Assembly (NCBI GenBank): GCA_021545585.1
Contig: JAJRTF010000119.1
Location: forward strand, 1-43,380
Reading direction: 5' to 3'
Origin: Zetaproteobacteria bacterium
GTDB taxonomy: Bacteria > Pseudomonadota > Zetaproteobacteria > Mariprofundales > Mariprofundaceae
Length of the DNA: 43,380 nt
Position numbers and translations under genes: made by a program. Numbering within the stretch: position 1 is the first letter of the stretch; each line of letters opens with the position of its first letter. This document shows, piece after piece, positions 1-9,186 of the stretch. The notes beneath the pieces are model-generated. The model saw nothing but the letters and a program-made list of their open reading frames with translations. It searched no databases and was not told the origin of the DNA.

Positions 1-123
1 AAAGACACCCGCCGAGCTATACTTCGGCACAGCGGCGGCCCTGAAGGCCGCATGATGATGGATAATAAACAGTGAGGAGCACACCTTAAATGGCCGACCA
101 AACTGTCCCATCAATGGGGTCCA
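1..123 (+). mobile_element. Right end of an insertion sequence, IS3-like (partial)
   Basis: The window opens inside an insertion sequence. Bases 2-55 encode the last residues of an integrase-core transposase. They are followed by a short non-coding tail that probably ends at GGGGTCCA (116-123), because IS3-family elements end in CA. The remaining bases up to the YgiQ stop codon at 212 carry no gene that I can see. The exact right boundary and the family are inferred; IS481 is an alternative because its transposases have a similar C-terminus. The left part of the element lies outside the window. Confidence 0.55.
2..55 (+). CDS. Transposase, integrase core, C-terminal fragment
   Basis: The second reading frame gives KTPAELYFGTAAALKAA and then a TGA stop. 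A 'TPAEL/VYFG' tail just before the stop is typical of DDE integrase-core transposases of the IS3 family and its relatives, where it follows the 'RPHQALGY' segment. Only the last 17 codons are inside the window, so catalytic residues cannot be seen and the family is inferred from the tail alone. The fragment is too short to tell whether the gene is intact upstream. Confidence 0.55.
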   Translation, partial: KTPAELYFGTAAALKAA

Positions 124-211
124 CCTCTCTCCACAGGCAATGGGCAAAATATATAGCACTCTGTCGTTAGCGCAAAACGCCTGCATCGGTTTGGCTTCAA
201 AGCATCACCTG

Positions 212-2317
212 TTATTTCTTGTGATAACGCCGATGCGACATCTTTTTCTTCACATGACGTCCGCCGGCAGCAGAAAAGCGGCTGTGTCCGGCGGGGACCA
301 GGCAACGGGGTCCGTGGCCGATTAAATCCGAGCGCCCCATGCGTTTCAGGGCATCGCGGAGCATCGGCCAGTTCGTTTTATCATGATAGCGGAGAAATGC
401 CTTGTGCAGATCACGCTGTTTTTTGCGATAAGCTGTGAAAACAGCCTCGGATCTGGATCGGATTTTACGCAGGGGATTGCGTCCGGAGTGATACATGGCC
501 GATGCTGTGGCCATGGGTGATGGCAGGAAGGCCTGCACCTGATCCGGGCGGAAATCATTGGCTTTCAGCCACAGGGCAAGATTGAGCATGTCCTCGTCGG
601 TGGTGCCGGGATGGGCGGCGATGAAGTAGGGGATAAGATACTGTTTCTTGCCTGCCTTTTTCGAGTAAAAGTCGAACAGTTCCCTGAAGCGGTTAAAGCT
701 TCCGACTCCCGGCTTCATCATCATGGATAGTGGACCGTCCTCAGTATGTTCCGGTGCAATCTTCAAATAACCACCAACATGGTGCGTGACCAGTTCCTCG
801 ATATATTCGGGTGATTTGACAGCCAGATCATAGCGCAGGCCGGAGGCAATAAGGATTTTCTTGATGCCTCTGATTCGGCGTGCGCGACGATACAGATGAA
901 TCAACGGCGTATGATCGGTGTTCAGATTGCTGCACACATCCGGGTAAACACAGGAGGGTTTGCGGCAGGCTGCTTCGATAGCCTTCGACTTACAGGCCAG
1001 CCGGTACATGTTCGCTGTCGGGCCGCCGAGATCGGAAATGGTGCCGGTAAAACCGGGTGTTTTATCGCGGATCTTCTCAATCTCATGGATGATCGAGTCT
1101 TCAGAGCGATTCTGGATAATGCGCCCTTCATGCTCGGTAATTGAACAAAAGCTACAGCCGCCGAAACAGCCACGCATGATATTTACCGAATGCTTGATCA
1201 TGTCATAGGCCGGGATACGGGCATTGCCATAGGACGAATGCGGACAGCGCGAGTAGGGCAGGCCGAAGATATGATCCATCTCGGCTGTTGTCAGCGGTAT
1301 GGCCGGCGGATTGAGCCATACATCGCGCTTGCCATGCCTTTGAACCAGCGCCCGCGCATTGCCCGGGTTCGTTTCCAGATGCATCAGGCGTGATGCATGC
1401 GCATACAATACCGGATTATCCTTCACATCTTCAAAGGCAGGCAGCCGGATCACGGTTCGTTCAGTATCCAGGCTGCGTATCATCAGGCGTACCGGTTGAG
1501 GTTCTGCCGGATTCTGACACGTCCCGATATCGGAGGCTTTCATTGCATACGGATCGGGATGTTCGATGAGCTGGCCGGGTGTATCAAGTTCATGCGAATC
1601 AATTTCATGGAAGCCGGCGGGTATATCCGAACGCATGAAGGCAGTGCCGCGGATGTCGGTCATGGCCTTGATGGATTCGCCACCGGCAAGCCTGTGTGCA
1701 ATCTCGACGATCTGGCGTTCGGCATTGCCATAAACAAGCATGTCGGCTTTTGAATCGGGCAGTACGGAGCGACGCACCTTGTCCGACCAGTAATCGTAGT
1801 GCGCAATACGCCTGAGGCTGGCTTCGATACTGCCGATGATGACCGGCACACCCTTGTATGCTTCGCGGCAGCGCTGGGCATAAACCGTGACAGCCCGGTC
1901 CGGTCGCTGGCCGGCTTTGCCGCCGGCTGTATAAGCATCATCGGAGCGGATGCGGCGCTCGGAGGTATACTGGTTCACCATCGAATCCATATTTCCGGAG
2001 GTGACGCCGAAAAACAGCTTCGGCCTGCCCAGTCGATGGAAATCATCAGGCGACTTCCAGTCAGGCTGGGATATAATGCCGACACGGAACCCTTGGGCTT
2101 CCAGCACACGCCCGATGACGGCCATGCCGAAACTGGGATGATCAATATAGGCATCGCCGGTGACAATAATGATATCGCATTGATCCCAGCCCAGTGCATC
2201 CATCTCCGCCTGTGATATGGGAAGTTCGGGCGCCGGCGGGGACAGAGACTTCATCCGGCATGACATCAGCTCAGGCGGATTCGGTAAGGGAGCGTTGAAG
2301 GATGTTCCGGTTTTCAC
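212..2317 (-). CDS. ygiQ: YgiQ family radical SAM protein
   Basis: This is a large radical SAM protein of the YgiQ family (UPF0313), whose biological role is not settled. The radical SAM cluster motif CX3CX2C is present as C384, C388 and C391 ([10 protein letters not shown]). The N-terminal domain is characteristic: [23 protein letters not shown] is followed by a SQPDW segment. Its 701 residues compare with about 740 in E. coli, so it is full length. The start is a GTG at 2317 behind TTAGGA, which leaves about 42 residues before the LGWD segment, much as in E. coli; an ATG at 2263 is the alternative. It is transcribed toward the insertion sequence end, whose boundary lies about 90 bases past its stop codon. 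Identity is firm from the motifs; the function remains unknown. Confidence 0.93.
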   Translation of the reverse strand: MKTGTSFNAPLPNPPELMSCRMKSLSPPAPELPISQAEMDALGWDQCDIIIVTGDAYIDHPSFGMAVIGRVLEAQGFRVGIISQPDWKSPDDFHRLGRPKLFFGVTSGNMDSMVNQYTSERRIRSDDAYTAGGKAGQRPDRAVTVYAQRCREAYKGVPVIIGSIEASLRRIAHYDYWSDKVRRSVLPDSKADMLVYGNAERQIVEIAHRLAGGESIKAMTDIRGTAFMRSDIPAGFHEIDSHELDTPGQLIEHPDPYAMKASDIGTCQNPAEPQPVRLMIRSLDTERTVIRLPAFEDVKDNPVLYAHASRLMHLETNPGNARALVQRHGKRDVWLNPPAIPLTTAEMDHIFGLPYSRCPHSSYGNARIPAYDMIKHSVNIMRGCFGGCSFCSITEHEGRIIQNRSEDSIIHEIEKIRDKTPGFTGTISDLGGPTANMYRLACKSKAIEAACRKPSCVYPDVCSNLNTDHTPLIHLYRRARRIRGIKKILIASGLRYDLAVKSPEYIEELVTHHVGGYLKIAPEHTEDGPLSMMMKPGVGSFNRFRELFDFYSKKAGKKQYLIPYFIAAHPGTTDEDMLNLALWLKANDFRPDQVQAFLPSPMATASAMYHSGRNPLRKIRSRSEAVFTAYRKKQRDLHKAFLRYHDKTNWPMLRDALKRMGRSDLIGHGPRCLVPAGHSRFSAAGGRHVKKKMSHRRYHKK

Positions 2318-2366
2318 GGCGCTATCCTAACAGATATGGGAAAATTCTCCGGCTTGAAACGACGGA

Positions 2367-2400
2367 ATAAAAAAGGGAGGTGATGAACACCTCCCTTTAA
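2367..2400 (-). terminator. Rho-independent terminator of ilvC
   Basis: An 11-base perfect stem (2372-2382 with 2388-2398) and a 5-base loop are followed, reading on the minus strand, by a run of T residues. It lies about 20 bases past the ilvC stop codon and fits as its intrinsic terminator. Confidence 0.85.
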
Positions 2401-2419
2401 GACCTGCATAATGAACAGC

Positions 2420-3506
<1,087 letters not shown>

Positions 3507-3608
3507 CCCTTATTTATCCGCCTGAGCAGGCCTTATTCTGCGCCTGTCCGGTGCACCTGCGGGCAATAAATTGCTTGTCCATAAATGCCGAATGAAAAGA
3601 TATTAACT

Positions 3609-3624
3609 TGTGAGCCGGATCACG
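3609..3624. promoter_or_regulatory. CRP/FNR-type palindromic site
   Basis: The sequence TGTGAGCCGGATCACG matches the CRP consensus TGTGA-N6-TCACA at nine of ten conserved positions. It lies between the divergent ilvC and TolB-like genes, about 85 bases before the TolB-like start and about 170 before ilvC. Which gene it might control, and which CRP-family protein might bind, cannot be told from the window. Confidence 0.4.
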
Positions 3625-3708
3625 TTGGCGGTAGCATGAGCGCCGCAATTTTCGCCGCGCTTTCGCCGTCGGCAAAGCATCATTTCTGATTCAAAGGAGT
3701 TGTTTCTG

Positions 3709-4821
3709 ATGAAAAGCCAACTAAAACTTGCTCTGTCTGCAGCCGTGCTGATATCGCTGCAACCGATGCTGGTAACCGATACGAATGCAGCCAGTTGGGG
3801 AAAACATCAGGCGGTACCTGATGCACTGTATCCCGTGACGCCACTGATTGCCGATAAGCATGTCGATGCCATTTATCCTTCGGTTGCCGGTGATTTCCTT
3901 GTATACAGCAAAAAAACAGGTGTTCACGAATATAATATTGCCCGCGTATCCAGAAGTTCACCTTTGTCAGGTGAGCGTAATATTGCCCCTGTGGTGCTCA
4001 ATGAAGCCATTCGCTTCGGTGTGGCGGTATCCGATGGCTCCATGGGTTACGTCAGTGACCGTATAGGCCCTGTTTCCGCATGGATGTGGCAAGGGCATGG
4101 GGATGGCCATGTTGCTGTTGGCAATATGGCAAATTTTAGCGGCGGGCTGATTCCAGAGCATTTGAATGCCGCCCGCGATGGCAGTGTATGGTGCTTTGAT
4201 TCCACCTTCGAACATAACAGGCATAACCAGTTGATTAATGAGTTTGCCAAGGTGGGCGGCGGTGAACTGCTGGGCCAGCAGTGGCGCATGTATGACTACA
4301 ATTATTATCGTCACAAACAGGGTTATACTGCGACCAAGGCCGGGAACAGGAATAAGTTCAAGCCGCCGGTCTTGTTTACTTTTGATCGCAAATCCAGTCA
4401 GTTGACTATGATCAATAATGCATTTGATGGCGCTGTGTCACCGGATGGGCGTCGCATCGCTTTCGTGCGCGAGACGCAAGGCAATTACGATATCTGGCTG
4501 CAGGATGTGCAGGGTGGTGAGCTGATCCAGCTGACCAATACGCCGTACGGTGAGTTTGAGCCAGCCTGGAATGCAGATGGTAGCAAACTGCTGTTTGTCT
4601 CCAACCGCGACAGCGAGGGCGATGTGCTCAGGACATCGATCTATTTGATGGATATGAGCAGTAATCGTGTTGAGCGTCTGACCAATGCAGCAAAGGCTAC
4701 GGATGGTGGCCCGGCATGGCTGGATGATCATACCGTCGTTTTTCATTCCAACCGTGATATGAAGAAGCCACAGGCAAAAACGCAGCCCGGCTGGAATATC
4801 TGGCAGCTGAAGCTGAAATAA
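3709..4821 (+). CDS. Secreted TolB-like beta-propeller protein (PD40 repeats), first of tandem pair
   Basis: The N-terminus is a signal peptide (about 26 residues, probable cleavage after TNA), so the protein is probably periplasmic. The rest resembles the C-terminal propeller of TolB: PD40 blades recur, for example VSPDGRRIAFV, NADGSKLLFVSNRDSEGD and DDHTVVFHSNRD, each a beta strand pair with an SPDG/NRD turn. The N-terminal TolB domain is not evident, so this is a propeller protein of unknown partner rather than TolB itself; no tolQRA or pal lies nearby. The start at 3709 is chosen because AAAGGAG (3693-3699) sits nine bases upstream; an in-frame TTG at 3700 is too close. It probably forms a two-gene unit with the next gene, which starts 16 bases after its stop. 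370 residues. Confidence 0.8.
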   Translation: MKSQLKLALSAAVLISLQPMLVTDTNAASWGKHQAVPDALYPVTPLIADKHVDAIYPSVAGDFLVYSKKTGVHEYNIARVSRSSPLSGERNIAPVVLNEAIRFGVAVSDGSMGYVSDRIGPVSAWMWQGHGDGHVAVGNMANFSGGLIPEHLNAARDGSVWCFDSTFEHNRHNQLINEFAKVGGGELLGQQWRMYDYNYYRHKQGYTATKAGNRNKFKPPVLFTFDRKSSQLTMINNAFDGAVSPDGRRIAFVRETQGNYDIWLQDVQGGELIQLTNTPYGEFEPAWNADGSKLLFVSNRDSEGDVLRTSIYLMDMSSNRVERLTNAAKATDGGPAWLDDHTVVFHSNRDMKKPQAKTQPGWNIWQLKLK

Positions 4822-4837
4822 TCAGAGGGAGATGAAG

Positions 4838-5896
4838 ATGAAGAACATGATGGGTTTAACCCTGGTGCTGCTGCTGGCCATGCCGGTCGCACATGCGGAA
4901 GGTTTTCTCGACTGGCTGGAAAGTCATTCCGGCAAATCGAGTACGACTGCGAAGGTAGAGACCCCTGCCGATAATGCGCGTCTACTGACCCTGGAACCGG
5001 GTGAAAGCGAGATGTATCCGAAGGTGTCACCGGATGGCAAGTCGCTGCTGGTGGTCTCAGGCAAACACAAGAACCTTGTGGTCACAAGGCGGCTGCTGGA
5101 AAATGGCGATCCTGTGAACGTTGTCAGTGATGACAATCATGCCCTGGATTCGATAGCATGGCATGGCAATGAGCGGGTAACATTCCTGTCATCCCGTGCG
5201 GGTGGTCTGGGTCTGTGGGACAAGCCTGTCGATGGACAGGGCGTGCTGCACCGCTTGCAACGCCTGAATGGCCAGTTGCTGCAACCTGTAGCTCTTTCGG
5301 ATGGCAGCGTAATTGCCGTTCGCCTGTTTGCTGCCAACGGCCGCAAGAAAAGTGCGTCATCCAGGCATGATGCATTTGTAAATTGGGAATTCCAGAATAT
5401 GCAGCCGCATATCGTACGTATCAGCCGTGACGGTGTGGAGAGCGATCTGAGTGCCGGCGCTAACCCGGCCATATCTCCGGATGGTACGCGCGTGGTGTTT
5501 TCCATGCAGGCGGGTCGCAGCAGGCATTTGTTTATGATGCGTCTGGATGGTTCTGATCTTGTTCAGTTGACAGATGAGCGCAGCATTGACGTACAGCCGG
5601 CCTGGAGTCCTGATGGACAGTGGATTGTCTTCACTTCCAATCGCGCCCAGGCTGATATGCGTCACCCCGGCAAGAGCAACTGGGATATCTGGGCTGTGGA
5701 TGTTCAGGGTCGGAATATCAGTCAGCTGAGCATGGATAAGGCACGCGACGGGGGTGCCAATGTCGGTGCTGATGGCAGGGTGTATTTCCACTCGGACCGT
5801 AAGGTTAGTAAGGAAGTGCGTGCGAAACATCAGGTCAAGGGAAGTACGGGCGGCTTTCATATCTGGAGCATTGCATTGCCGAACAGCGAAAGCTGA
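4838..5896 (+). CDS. Secreted TolB-like beta-propeller protein (PD40 repeats), second of tandem pair
   Basis: This 352-residue protein begins with a clear signal peptide (MKNMMGLTLVLLLAMPVAHA, cut before EGF) and carries PD40 propeller blades: KVSPDGKSLLVVSG, AISPDGTRVVFSMQ, AWSPDGQWIVFTSNR and VGADGRVYFHSDRK. It resembles its upstream neighbour in size, export and repeats, so the two may be an old duplication. The start at 4838 has GAGGGA seven bases upstream; the ATG at 4832 is only one base from it. A strong terminator follows. TolB-type propellers bind peptides or cell-wall lipoproteins; the ligand here is unknown. Confidence 0.78.
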   Translation: MKNMMGLTLVLLLAMPVAHAEGFLDWLESHSGKSSTTAKVETPADNARLLTLEPGESEMYPKVSPDGKSLLVVSGKHKNLVVTRRLLENGDPVNVVSDDNHALDSIAWHGNERVTFLSSRAGGLGLWDKPVDGQGVLHRLQRLNGQLLQPVALSDGSVIAVRLFAANGRKKSASSRHDAFVNWEFQNMQPHIVRISRDGVESDLSAGANPAISPDGTRVVFSMQAGRSRHLFMMRLDGSDLVQLTDERSIDVQPAWSPDGQWIVFTSNRAQADMRHPGKSNWDIWAVDVQGRNISQLSMDKARDGGANVGADGRVYFHSDRKVSKEVRAKHQVKGSTGGFHIWSIALPNSES

Positions 5897-5912
5897 AGGT
5901 CGTGTCCAATCG

Positions 5913-5945
5913 AAAATGGCCGAGCATATGCTCGGCCATTTTTTT
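5913..5945. terminator. Bidirectional terminator between TolB-like pair and cmoB
   Basis: A perfect inverted repeat with arms AAAATGGCCGAGCAT and its complement (5913-5942) runs into a T tract at 5939-5945, with A residues on the other side. It lies between two convergent transcription units and can serve both strands. Confidence 0.88.
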
Positions 5946-5954
5946 GCGGTGGGT

Positions 5955-6935
5955 TTAGATGCTGCCTGTCAGAATGGCCCGAATGGGGGCCGGATGCCCC
6001 TCGACCGTCAGTGTCGGATTGCCCCTGTCCAGATAATCGGCCAGCGACTCAAAGTGCATCCAGTCAGTGCGCCGCTGTTCATCCATTGTTGTTACGCTGA
6101 CATCAATGATCTTGATATGCCTGAATCCCGCTCGCCCCATCCAGTTCTCCAGCATGGCAACCGAGGGGATAAACCAGACATTGCGCATCTTGGCATAGCG
6201 ACCGTTCGGGATCAGACAACGGTCAGCCTCACCTGCAACAACCAGGGTTTCCAGCACCAGTTCTCCGCCCGGGCACAGCAGGGATTTCAGTTGCAGAAGA
6301 TGATCAATCGGTGAGCGGCGGTGGTACAGGATGCCCATCGAGAAAATGCTGTCAAAACAGCCCATTTGTCGAGGCAGCTCATCAATGCCGATGGGCCAGA
6401 ATTGTACACGCTCATCAGCAATGTAGTGCTGGCAGGCCTGAAACTGCATGGTAAACAGTAATGTCGGATCAATGCCGACCACCTTTGCAGCTCCGGCGCC
6501 GAGCATGCGCCAGCAGTGGTAACCGGAGCCACAGCCGACATCCAGAACATACCGGCCAGCAAGCGGTGTGATGGCATGCTTGAGCCGGTTCCATTTCCAG
6601 TCAGAACGCCATTCGGTATCAATCTTGATGCCGAAAAAGTCGAACGGGCCTTTGCGCCACGGGTGCAGTTCCTGCAGGGATTGCAGCATCTGATTACGGG
6701 ACTCAGCATCAAGCTCGTCAGGCTGACCGATACGCACTGTATCGGAAGCCAGGTCAACCGAGGAGGGGGTCCGTTCCGGCAACCGGGCCAGAGCCTCGCT
6801 CCAGCGGGCGTAATCACCATGCTGTTCGGCTTTGTGCCATGCCGTATCTATCAGGTGAAGAAGCTCTGCATGCCGCTCATCCGGGCCAAAGCCGGCCAGG
6901 CAGTCATGCAATGTCTGCGGGTGGTGAGTCCGCAT
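5955..6935 (-). CDS. cmoB: tRNA U34 carboxymethyltransferase CmoB
   Basis: CmoB transfers the carboxymethyl group of carboxy-SAM to 5-hydroxyuridine at position 34 of tRNA, giving cmo5U, which widens wobble decoding. The SAM-binding motif VLDVGCGSGYHCWRM is near residue 135, preceded by the family segment PWRKGPFDFFGIKIDTEWRSD. The segments FSMGILYHRRSP and RYAKMRNVWFIPS are also typical. The start at 6935 gives 326 residues, against 323 in E. coli, and makes a TGATG overlap with the cmoA stop, which suggests translational coupling. A longer frame starting at 6971 would run deep into cmoA. Confidence 0.95.
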   Translation of the reverse strand: MRTHHPQTLHDCLAGFGPDERHAELLHLIDTAWHKAEQHGDYARWSEALARLPERTPSSVDLASDTVRIGQPDELDAESRNQMLQSLQELHPWRKGPFDFFGIKIDTEWRSDWKWNRLKHAITPLAGRYVLDVGCGSGYHCWRMLGAGAAKVVGIDPTLLFTMQFQACQHYIADERVQFWPIGIDELPRQMGCFDSIFSMGILYHRRSPIDHLLQLKSLLCPGGELVLETLVVAGEADRCLIPNGRYAKMRNVWFIPSVAMLENWMGRAGFRHIKIIDVSVTTMDEQRRTDWMHFESLADYLDRGNPTLTVEGHPAPIRAILTGSI

Positions 6936-7645
6936 CAGGCGTAGGCGATCATGGATGCGAAGTTGAAGCACTGGAACCAGGTATGCGAGCTGGTGAACCC
7001 TGCCTGATGAAAGCGCTGGTGGTGGCTGCTCAGGGTCTCCGGAATAAGCACATGTTCCAGAGCTGTGCGCTTGCGACTGATTTCCAGATCCGAGTATCCG
7101 TTGGCACGCTTGAAAGCCTCATGTAATTCGATTTGGCGATTATTCTCTTCCTGATCATCGAAGGCGATTTTTTCCGACAGGATGACCACACCGCCGGGCC
7201 GCAGTGCGCCCCGGATGTGTGCCAGCAGGTCCGCGCGCTTCTCCTGCGGAATAAATTGCAGTACAAAGTTGAGAACCACCACCGATGCATTCTCAAACTC
7301 GGCCTGCAGAATATTCCGGCAGTTAATTTCTACTTCTTCATTCTGCAGCAGTTCCCGGCAGCGGGCGACCATGGCCGGGGAATTGTCCAGGCCGATGATG
7401 CGGCAATGTCGCCCGGCGGCTCCTCTGGCCAGCGCCAGCGTTGCTGCACCCAGCGAACATCCAAGATCGTACAGGCGACTTTCCGGTTGTGCATACTGAT
7501 GCGCCAGAAGCTCAACCATTTGCAGGGTCTGCCCGTAACCGGGTACGGAACGGCGGATCATATCGGCAAAGACCTGCGTAACCTTGTCATCAAAGACAAA
7601 GCCCTCGCCGTGAATATCTGAGGTGTAAAGGCTGTCGCGTTGCAT
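6935..7645 (-). CDS. cmoA: Carboxy-S-adenosyl-L-methionine synthase CmoA
   Basis: CmoA makes carboxy-SAM from SAM and prephenate, the donor used by CmoB encoded directly downstream. The SAM-binding motif YDLGCSLGAATLALA is near residue 60, after the characteristic N-terminus with FVFDDKVTQVFADMIRRSVPGY. The segment VVLNFVLQFIPQEKRADLL also matches the family. Length is 236 residues (about 247 in E. coli). It is the first gene of a two-gene cmoA-cmoB unit. About 100 bases separate it from the gltD terminator upstream, so it needs its own promoter, which I could not place. Confidence 0.95.
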   Translation of the reverse strand: MQRDSLYTSDIHGEGFVFDDKVTQVFADMIRRSVPGYGQTLQMVELLAHQYAQPESRLYDLGCSLGAATLALARGAAGRHCRIIGLDNSPAMVARCRELLQNEEVEINCRNILQAEFENASVVVLNFVLQFIPQEKRADLLAHIRGALRPGGVVILSEKIAFDDQEENNRQIELHEAFKRANGYSDLEISRKRTALEHVLIPETLSSHHQRFHQAGFTSSHTWFQCFNFASMIAYA

Positions 7646-7707
7646 GAGGGAGGCAAGGCTGAAGTAAAAGTACGGTCGTTGGAAGTCTTATGGACAAACG
7701 CTTATGA

Positions 7708-7734
7708 GAAAAAAGGGCTGCAAAGCAGCCCTTT
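7708..7734 (-). terminator. Rho-independent terminator of gltBD
   Basis: A 10-base perfect stem (7712-7721 with 7725-7734) with a 3-base loop is followed by a T run on the minus strand. It lies 16 bases past the gltD stop codon. Confidence 0.85.
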
Positions 7735-7749
7735 AAACATGACTCCGGC

Positions 7750-9186
7750 TTAACGGGGCAGGGTTGTTGACCCCATCAGGAATTCATCCACCGAGCGGGC
7801 GCACTGACGCCCCTCGCGGATGGCCCATACGATAAGCGACTGGCCGCGACGCATATCACCGGCTGAAAACACCTTGTCGAGACTGGTGCCGTAATCATCG
7901 GTATTGGCCGCCACGTTACCGCGGGCATCCTTTTCGACGCCCAGTTCTTCCAGCATGCCGGCATGGACAGGGTGGGTGAAGCCCATGGCCAGCGTGACCA
8001 GGTCTGCAGGTAATTCGAATTCACTGCCTTCGATTTCATGCAGCTGCCACTGCCCGTCTTCCTGCTTCCACTCAACACGGATGCATTCAATGGCTTTGAC
8101 ATGGCCATCGTTATCGCCAATAAAGCGCTTGGTTGAGATTTCCCAATCCCTTTCACAGCCTTCTTCCTGGGATGTTGAAGTGCGCAGCTTCATCGGCCAG
8201 TCCGGCCATGTTGTCAGGATATCGGGGTTCTCGGTCGGCTTGGGGAGGATTTCAAGCTGCGTCACTGACTTGGCGCCATGGCGATTGGATGTGCCGATAC
8301 AGTCGGAGCCGGTATCGCCGCCACCAATGACAATAACATGTTTGCCCGTCGCGGAGATAAATTCATCGTCAGGAATGTCATCACCGAGAACACGCTTGGT
8401 ATTCTTGGTCAGAAACTCAACGGCGAAATGAATGCCATCCAGTTCACGTCCCGGCACAGGAAGATCACGCGGTTCTTCAGAGCCGCCTGTCATGACTACG
8501 GCATCAAAATCATTCACCAGATCCCTGGCGGAAATGTTGACACCGACATGTGAGTTAACACGGAATTCCACACCCTCGGCGCGCATTTGAGCCATGCGCC
8601 GGTCAATTACTTTTTTGTCAAACTTGAAGTTTGGAATCCCGTAACGCATCAAGCCGCCGATACGGTCATTCTTTTCAAATAACACAACATCGTGACCGAC
8701 ACGGGCCAGTTGCTGGGCGCAGGCCATGCCTGCAGGCCCGGAACCGACAATGGCGACGCGCTTGCCTGTTTTCTCTGCGGCAATCTGCGGCTTGATCCAT
8801 TCTTCCTGCCAGCCCTTTTCAACAATCGACAGTTCGATGTTTTTGATCGATACCGCATCGCCGATGAGATTGACCGTACAGGCTTCCTCGCATGGGGCAG
8901 GGCAGACACGACCGGTGAACTCGGGAAAGTTATTGGTTGAATGAAGAACATCCAGCGCCTCACGCCATTGGCCGCGATATACCGCATCATTCCAGTCCGG
9001 AATGATATTATTAACCGGGCAGCCGTTATGGCAAAAGGGAATGCCGCAATCCATACAGCGGGCACCCTGCGTGGCCATATCCCTGGGTAGTTCTGAGAAT
9101 TCATTGAAGTGGGAAATACGCTCGGCAACCGGCGCATATGTCAGGTTTTCGCGCGGAAATTCCTTGAATCCGGTGGGCTTACCCAT
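7750..9186 (-). CDS. gltD: Glutamate synthase (NADPH) small/beta subunit
   Basis: The beta subunit of glutamate synthase is an FAD protein that takes electrons from NAD(P)H and passes them through iron-sulfur clusters to GltB. The N-terminal cluster-binding cysteines are present: C44, C47, C52, C56 and C95, C99, C103. Two dinucleotide-binding folds follow ([16 protein letters not shown] near 150 and [14 protein letters not shown] near 285), with a C-terminal [20 protein letters not shown] flavin motif. At 478 residues it is normal length. Its ATG overlaps the gltB stop by eight bases and has AAGGAG in the end of gltB, so the two subunits are coupled. Confidence 0.97.
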   Translation of the reverse strand: MGKPTGFKEFPRENLTYAPVAERISHFNEFSELPRDMATQGARCMDCGIPFCHNGCPVNNIIPDWNDAVYRGQWREALDVLHSTNNFPEFTGRVCPAPCEEACTVNLIGDAVSIKNIELSIVEKGWQEEWIKPQIAAEKTGKRVAIVGSGPAGMACAQQLARVGHDVVLFEKNDRIGGLMRYGIPNFKFDKKVIDRRMAQMRAEGVEFRVNSHVGVNISARDLVNDFDAVVMTGGSEEPRDLPVPGRELDGIHFAVEFLTKNTKRVLGDDIPDDEFISATGKHVIVIGGGDTGSDCIGTSNRHGAKSVTQLEILPKPTENPDILTTWPDWPMKLRTSTSQEEGCERDWEISTKRFIGDNDGHVKAIECIRVEWKQEDGQWQLHEIEGSEFELPADLVTLAMGFTHPVHAGMLEELGVEKDARGNVAANTDDYGTSLDKVFSAGDMRRGQSLIVWAIREGRQCARSVDEFLMGSTTLPR

